Positions 60,507-64,000 of a DNA stretch of 64,000 nucleotides are shown here, one piece after another (position 1 is the stretch's first letter; each line of letters opens with the position of its first letter). The notes below the pieces were generated by a model. That model saw nothing but the letters and a program-made list of their open reading frames with translations, was not told the origin of the DNA and ran no database searches. The DNA comes from Exiguobacterium profundum (lineage in GTDB: Bacteria > Bacillota > Bacilli > Exiguobacteriales > Exiguobacteriaceae): contig NZ_MRSV01000001.1 in NCBI RefSeq assembly GCF_001909285.1, forward strand, positions 44,067 through 108,066. The letters are read 5' to 3'. Both the position numbers and the translations under genes were made by a program.

Positions 60507-61289
60507 ATGTCCAAATGGGGAAATCGATTCAAGAAATGGTTCTTTTCGGAGATCGAAGCCGAGATCACGTTTGACCCGGCAGCACTCATTCCGAAGCAGA
60601 CCGTGACGGGTACGTTGCACGTCTCCAACCCGACAACGAATGCCGTTCGATTACAGGAACTCACCCTGACCTTCTTGACGACGTTCAAAGACATCACCAT
60701 GGAAGGAAACGAGTTCAATCGAGAAGCTGATATTCAAGAAGTCCCGATTCCACTATCGCTTGTATTAGAGCCTGGAGCGAAAGAGGACGTTCCGTTTTCA
60801 TTCGAGTTGACGATGTACGCACCCTCTTCTGCCGGCGCCCCGTATAGTATAGAGGCTACATTGTGGGACAAGGACATCAAACGAGTTTGGTTTGATGTAA
60901 TCGAACACATCGAAATCGAACCGATGCCTGAACTGAAACGATTACTCGATGCGACCGCTCACGCTGGACTTGAGCCGATGTTCGTCCGAAACGTAATCGA
61001 CCCGCTCGGGGAAGAACGTCCGTATCCATTCGTTGAAAAGTATGGATTCAAGCCGGTCGGAGAATGGGCCGATGAGTTCGAGGTCGTCAAATCGTTTTGG
61101 CGCTTACATGAAGACGGGATCGACCTCTACTACTGGCTCGACAACATCGAGACCCAGCGAACGCTCGAATCGATGGCGACCGACGTCGAATTGCGTCATC
61201 GTTCCCTCACCTGGGGGCAGCTCGAGCGCGAACAGGAACAGCTCGGTCTCGGCATTCAAGATACGTTACGCAGTCACCGCTCCTCGTGA
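60507..61289 (+). CDS. spo0M: Sporulation-control protein Spo0M-like
   Basis: 260 residues of the arrestin-like Spo0M family: MSKWGNRFKKWFFSEIEAEI, then FDPAALIPKQTVTGTLHV and FELTMYAPSSAGAPYSIEATLWD. The C-terminal YPFVEKYGFKP and FEVVKSFWRLHEDGIDLYYW complete the fold. In Bacillus it influences sporulation and the cytoskeleton. Overlaps the convergent kinase gene by 16 bp. Confidence 0.9.
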   Translation: MSKWGNRFKKWFFSEIEAEITFDPAALIPKQTVTGTLHVSNPTTNAVRLQELTLTFLTTFKDITMEGNEFNREADIQEVPIPLSLVLEPGAKEDVPFSFELTMYAPSSAGAPYSIEATLWDKDIKRVWFDVIEHIEIEPMPELKRLLDATAHAGLEPMFVRNVIDPLGEERPYPFVEKYGFKPVGEWADEFEVVKSFWRLHEDGIDLYYWLDNIETQRTLESMATDVELRHRSLTWGQLEREQEQLGLGIQDTLRSHRSS

Positions 61290-61915
61290 GCGGTTTTTTC
61301 AATTTGAATTCCATCCTTACTCGTATTGACGATAGTTTGAAAGTGGTGGCGATACGGATGCATGAACAATTCATATTGCAGACGTCGCTCTACATGTGAA
61401 GCGTGTAAGTAGTCCAGCTCCATACCCCGTTCCTGAATATCACGATGCGAACGTCGCTTGAACTCAGTCTCCCCGTCTGTGTAGAGATAAATCGATTGAT
61501 CAAAAGATGAAAGATCCAGGAATGCGACACTCATCCCTTCAATAATCGTGATCGGCTTCTCCGGATCAATCCATGTCCGCTCTAGATAGGGGACATCAAT
61601 CGTATAAAACCCAATTCCTTCCCGAATCATACGGACATCTCGCTCGAGTGAGAGCAGATGATGTGCGGCCGGATGACACGCCGTCATCTTATACTGATGG
61701 GTCGTTCCATCGTGTTGATACGTGAGGATCGTTTGTTTCCGCAACTGTGAATCTGTAATATACGGGTCTGTGTGAAGCAGGTTTATATCACCGAGTCGTT
61801 CCCGTAATTTTTCTGCCAACGTCGATTTTCCGGCTGCCCCGTGTCCGGAGATAGCAATCAGCGTTCGTTGATCCGGTCTCACGCTTTGTACGATACCCTC
61901 AATCAGTTGTTCCAT
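61274..61915 (-). CDS. Uridine-kinase-like P-loop protein
   Basis: 213 residues. Walker A GHGAAGKSTLAEKLRE at about 24-39, then LLHTDPYITDSQLRK as the base of the nucleoside-kinase fold, IIEGMSVAFLDLSSFDQSIY and HRDIQERGMELDY as the lid. It resembles uridine kinase or AAA-type P-loop kinases; the phosphate acceptor is unknown. ATG 61913-61915. Confidence 0.83.
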   Translation of the reverse strand: MEQLIEGIVQSVRPDQRTLIAISGHGAAGKSTLAEKLRERLGDINLLHTDPYITDSQLRKQTILTYQHDGTTHQYKMTACHPAAHHLLSLERDVRMIREGIGFYTIDVPYLERTWIDPEKPITIIEGMSVAFLDLSSFDQSIYLYTDGETEFKRRSHRDIQERGMELDYLHASHVERRLQYELFMHPYRHHFQTIVNTSKDGIQIEKTAHEER

Positions 61916-61964
61916 GATTCTCTCCCTTTTGGTAATTTTGTTGTTTCAGAAAAACAAATACACG

Positions 61965-62156
61965 TCATTCATCCTCTATCCGTTTTCGAAGCCTGATTGC
62001 TGAAACAGTAAACATCACAAAGGCAATCAACGAAATCGAACTGACAATGATCAGAGTGGTCGATATGGGAGAACTAAAGAAAAATGGAATCGATAAAATC
62101 AATAGCGCCCCGGTGACTGCCATCCCTCTAATAAGAAATACCATCGTTTTACTCAT
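61965..62156 (-). CDS. Small two-TM membrane protein, 63 aa
   Basis: MSKTMVFLIRGMAVTGALLI, then ISTTLIIVSSISLIAFVMF as the second segment, and a basic end RLRKRIEDE. Not recognised. Own ribosome site (GAAAGTGAAGAGAAA). Confidence 0.65.
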   Translation of the reverse strand: MSKTMVFLIRGMAVTGALLILSIPFFFSSPISTTLIIVSSISLIAFVMFTVSAIRLRKRIEDE

Positions 62157-62212
62157 TTTCTCTTCACTTTCCTTGAACTAAGCAAAAGAACCCTTACTAT
62201 AAATATAATGAC

Positions 62213-62252
62213 AGACAGCTCATCGTGTCAGGATGAGCTGTCTTCTTTTTTC
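62213..62252 (+). terminator. Hairpin with plus-strand T tract in the 3' end of the coiled-coil gene
   Basis: GACAGCTCATC-GTGTCA-GGATGAGCTGTC followed on the plus strand by TTCTTTTTTC. The minus-strand tail is not T-rich, so it would end plus-strand transcription. A weak plus-strand promoter pattern (TTGAAC, 16 bp, TACTAT) lies upstream at 62172-62199. Confidence 0.5.
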
Positions 62253-63158
62253 TTCAGTCTCGTCAAGCTTCTGTTCTAACGTTTCCACTTGTCTCGTCAT
62301 ACGAGCAATCAGCTGACTGATTTCCTTATCCAGTCCGTTCACTTGATCTAAGGAATCATTGATTCGTCCATGCATCGTCCATTCTGAAAAAATATCATCC
62401 AAAAAGTAATCTGCGAACTGAATGAGTGAACCTCGATCGACATGCAACTCCTGAACAATACCTTGCACGTCCGCTAATTCACGGGAGAAACGCTCTAACG
62501 CAGATTGTAATTCGTGCATCGTCTGCTCGGAAGCATCTAGCGCCTCATGTTTCATTGCTGTGGCAATCAAGCCACCCCCGAAGAACGTATCATACGTCGA
62601 CCACCCCTTCGCACTATCTAGATGTTTGAGTGTTTTTGCAATCGTTGATCGCGCCGCCTTACCGGCAACGATGGCTTCCCGATACTCGATAAGAAGTTCA
62701 TTCGTTTCGGCTTGTTGATTCGTGAGATGGTGTAGGTCTCGGCGAATAGCTGGATCTTTCGCAAGATGGGATTCTTTTGTTTCTAAGAAGGTCTCCCACT
62801 CAGCGTCGATGCCCTCATAAACCTCGAGCTGTTCTTGTAATTCTCGATGTTCGAGCGTCAATTCGTCAATCATCGCCTCGTGTTCTCGTAATTTCAGTTC
62901 AGCGCGAGCAGCCTCTTCCATTTCGATTGTCCGTTGTTCATCAAACGTACCTCGTAACTTTCGCCATGTGTTGACGAGCGAGAATTCTTCAAGGTCATAC
63001 ACATCACGTTGTTCTTTCGTGAATGTGTTGAGTAGTGCCTTCCGCACCGCCTCATGCTCGTTCAACTGTTTGTTTAGTATCTCTTGCTTACGAACAAGTC
63101 GATCACGCTCGGCGATACGCTGTTGTAAGTCTAATTGGGTCTGCTGAAAATTTCCCAT
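62220..63158 (-). CDS. Coiled-coil protein, 312 aa
   Basis: Starts at ATG 63158 (MGNFQQTQLDLQQRIAERDR) after GAGGGGAAACATA. Residues 1-190 are coiled coil with heptads (RLVRKQEILNKQLNEHEAVR; ELKLREHEAMIDELTLEHRE); a conserved-looking hinge GWSTYDTFFGGGLIATAMKH lies at about 200; a second coiled coil follows. Known to occur as an uncharacterised protein in Bacillales. No membrane segment. Confidence 0.8.
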   Translation of the reverse strand: MGNFQQTQLDLQQRIAERDRLVRKQEILNKQLNEHEAVRKALLNTFTKEQRDVYDLEEFSLVNTWRKLRGTFDEQRTIEMEEAARAELKLREHEAMIDELTLEHRELQEQLEVYEGIDAEWETFLETKESHLAKDPAIRRDLHHLTNQQAETNELLIEYREAIVAGKAARSTIAKTLKHLDSAKGWSTYDTFFGGGLIATAMKHEALDASEQTMHELQSALERFSRELADVQGIVQELHVDRGSLIQFADYFLDDIFSEWTMHGRINDSLDQVNGLDKEISQLIARMTRQVETLEQKLDETEEKRRQLILTR

Positions 63159-63298
63159 TATGTTTCCCCTCTCTTTGTACTGATTAAAGTGTCGATTGGA
63201 ACGCCATTTATCGTCATGCCTTCGATTCGTCATTTGTTAGGTCATGCTGACTCTATACAATGCTATACGTGCTTCACTCGTTAAATGTTTCATCCAAC

Positions 63299-63323
63299 AA
63301 AAAAAGCACTCGATATGAGTGCC
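63299..63323 (-). terminator. Terminator after XRE/membrane protein pair
   Basis: GGCACTC-ATAT-CGAGTGC followed by TTTTTTT on the minus strand. Confidence 0.8.
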
Positions 63324-63325
63324 AA

Positions 63326-63619
63326 TCAAATTCGATATTTTAATACGGTGATGGTCACTCCTTGAACAGTAAACGTCAAACCGATCAGAAGTGAAATCAC
63401 ATCACGATACACATCAAACGACAAGACATGTAACCAGCGATGATACCATTCGATAAGTAACCATCCGATGGGAAAAATCGGAGCGGCTACCATATAAGAA
63501 GTAGTTGCAATTTCTTTTCCACGTTCGTCCTTGCCTTCCTTTCCAAACAAAAACCTCAATGTAACGATAAGCATGACAAGAAAAATTGGAAAAATAAGAA
63601 TGTTGATCCATAACATCAT
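63326..63619 (-). CDS. Three-TM membrane protein paired with XRE regulator, 97 aa
   Basis: ATG 63617-63619 overlaps the regulator's stop (ATGA). TM segments at about 3-22, 39-58 and 70-90; KEGKDERGKEIATTSYMVAA is the cytosolic loop. Such small membrane proteins commonly pair with an XRE regulator in Bacillales, and may sense or be controlled by it. Function unknown. Confidence 0.78.
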   Translation of the reverse strand: MMLWINILIFPIFLVMLIVTLRFLFGKEGKDERGKEIATTSYMVAAPIFPIGWLLIEWYHRWLHVLSFDVYRDVISLLIGLTFTVQGVTITVLKYRI

Positions 63620-63849
63620 AAAGGTTGCTCCTTCTTTTCATATTGAAATACGTCATGCACTGTTGTATCAAATAAAATGGCAATCTCAAATGCCAATTTT
63701 AGCGAGGGACTGTATCGATTATGTTCAAGCGATACAATCGTTTGTCGACTTACCCCTAAAAAATCTGCGACTTGTTGCTGTGACCATTTCCGTTCTGCTC
63801 GTAGCACACTTAATCGGTTATAAAGTTGTCCGCTCGTTTTTTTGACCAT
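63616..63849 (-). CDS. XRE-family transcriptional regulator
   Basis: 77 residues, all helix-turn-helix: YNRLSVLRAERKWSQQQVAD, then LGVSRQTIVSLEHNRYSP and a short tail. No ligand domain. Probably represses its operon. Start ATG 63847-63849; the preceding ribosome site is weak. Confidence 0.9.
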   Translation of the reverse strand: MVKKTSGQLYNRLSVLRAERKWSQQQVADFLGVSRQTIVSLEHNRYSPSLKLAFEIAILFDTTVHDVFQYEKKEQPL

Positions 63850-63943
63850 TTTTAAATGCCTTCTTTCTTAAAAAAGCGTTCTCTCTCATTCGAATGTAAT
63901 ATTTTTTTGTCATTTAGTCAAATAAATATTACACTTAAACATA

Positions 63944-63974
63944 CAAAAAAACGACCGAGCGTATGCTCGGTCGT
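63944..63974 (-). terminator. rrn operon terminator
   Basis: ACGACCGAGC-GTAT-GCTCGGTCGT followed by TTTTTTTG on the minus strand, 10 bp after the 5S rRNA end. Confidence 0.93.
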
Positions 63975-63983
63975 CCTGCGTTG

Positions 63984-64000
63984 TTGCCTGGCAACGTCCT
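63984..64000 (-). rRNA. 5S rRNA, 3' end (partial)
   Basis: On the minus strand AGGACGTTGCCAGGCAA is the 3' end of a Bacillales 5S rRNA (preceded in full copies by GTGAGAGT). Only about 17 nt are inside the window; the gene continues beyond the right edge. The strong terminator behind it supports the call. Confidence 0.85.

Overview
The window looks like a chromosomal segment of a low-to-mid GC Firmicute in the Bacillales, most probably Exiguobacterium. This rests on four observations: the gene order TsaE-TsaB-RimI-TsaD ... ABC-F-Rex-TatA-TatC ... YdiK-YdiL-GroES-GroEL known from Bacillus, strong AGGAGG ribosome binding sites with frequent TTG and GTG starts, a staphylococcal-type C30 carotenoid enzyme (CrtP-like), and a CIRCE element before groES. 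The genus call is an inference; no 16S sequence is present. The right edge enters the 3' end of a 5S rRNA, so an rrn operon lies just beyond it.

Layout. 1-14.4 kb: regulators and envelope-stress modules, comprising a truncated LacI regulator, TetR with a divergent 14-TM drug exporter, a secreted glucosaminidase, GNAT, a two-component system divergent from a DedA-like protein, a TetR-controlled ABC-2 exporter, and a five-gene adaptor/MacB ATPase/MacB permease/response regulator/kinase operon. 14.6-17.8 kb: crtP and an ABC-2 transporter followed by a micro-ORF broken by a TGA. 17.8-29.1 kb: an accessory zone with eight minus-strand genes, seven or eight of them recognisably paralogous small four-helix membrane proteins (shared FNE-x3-YQR loop and D-x2-HV tail), interleaved with a DUF606 (YdcZ-type) transporter set, a Crp-like regulator, MFS/MarR and an amine oxidase. 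29.2-36.9 kb: Lrp, cysteine hydrolase, a three-gene cassette with a GIY-YIG plus DUF2075 helicase and a MazG-like pyrophosphohydrolase (possible phage defence), an ABC-LytTR fusion regulator with its own ABC exporter, and an AT-rich secreted orphan next to groEL.

37-64 kb: the conserved ydi/groE neighbourhood. groEL, groES, ydiL and ydiK are separated from tatC, tatA, rex, the ABC-F gene and tsaD-rimI-tsaB-tsaE by about 12 kb of extra genes: an SgrR-like regulator with an MFS exporter, TM2 and DUF1269 proteins, a Fur-boxed siderophore uptake system, a Rex-boxed NADH oxidase, and a pair of small membrane proteins of which one carries an in-frame TAG. Two initiator tRNA genes lie upstream of tsaE, followed by Spo0M, a uridine-kinase-like P-loop protein, a coiled-coil protein and an XRE/membrane protein pair before the rrn operon.

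Regulatory links visible in the sequence: HrcA/CIRCE at groES, Fur at the siderophore genes and a flavodoxin, Rex at the NADH oxidase and at rex itself, likely MarR, TetR and LacI autoregulatory palindromes, and direct-repeat sites at the two-component loci. The most interesting unexplained content is the paralogous four-helix family (17.8-29.1 kb), the GIY-YIG/DUF2075/MazG cassette, and the two small membrane genes interrupted by single in-frame stop codons. All TM counts and family calls were made by eye.
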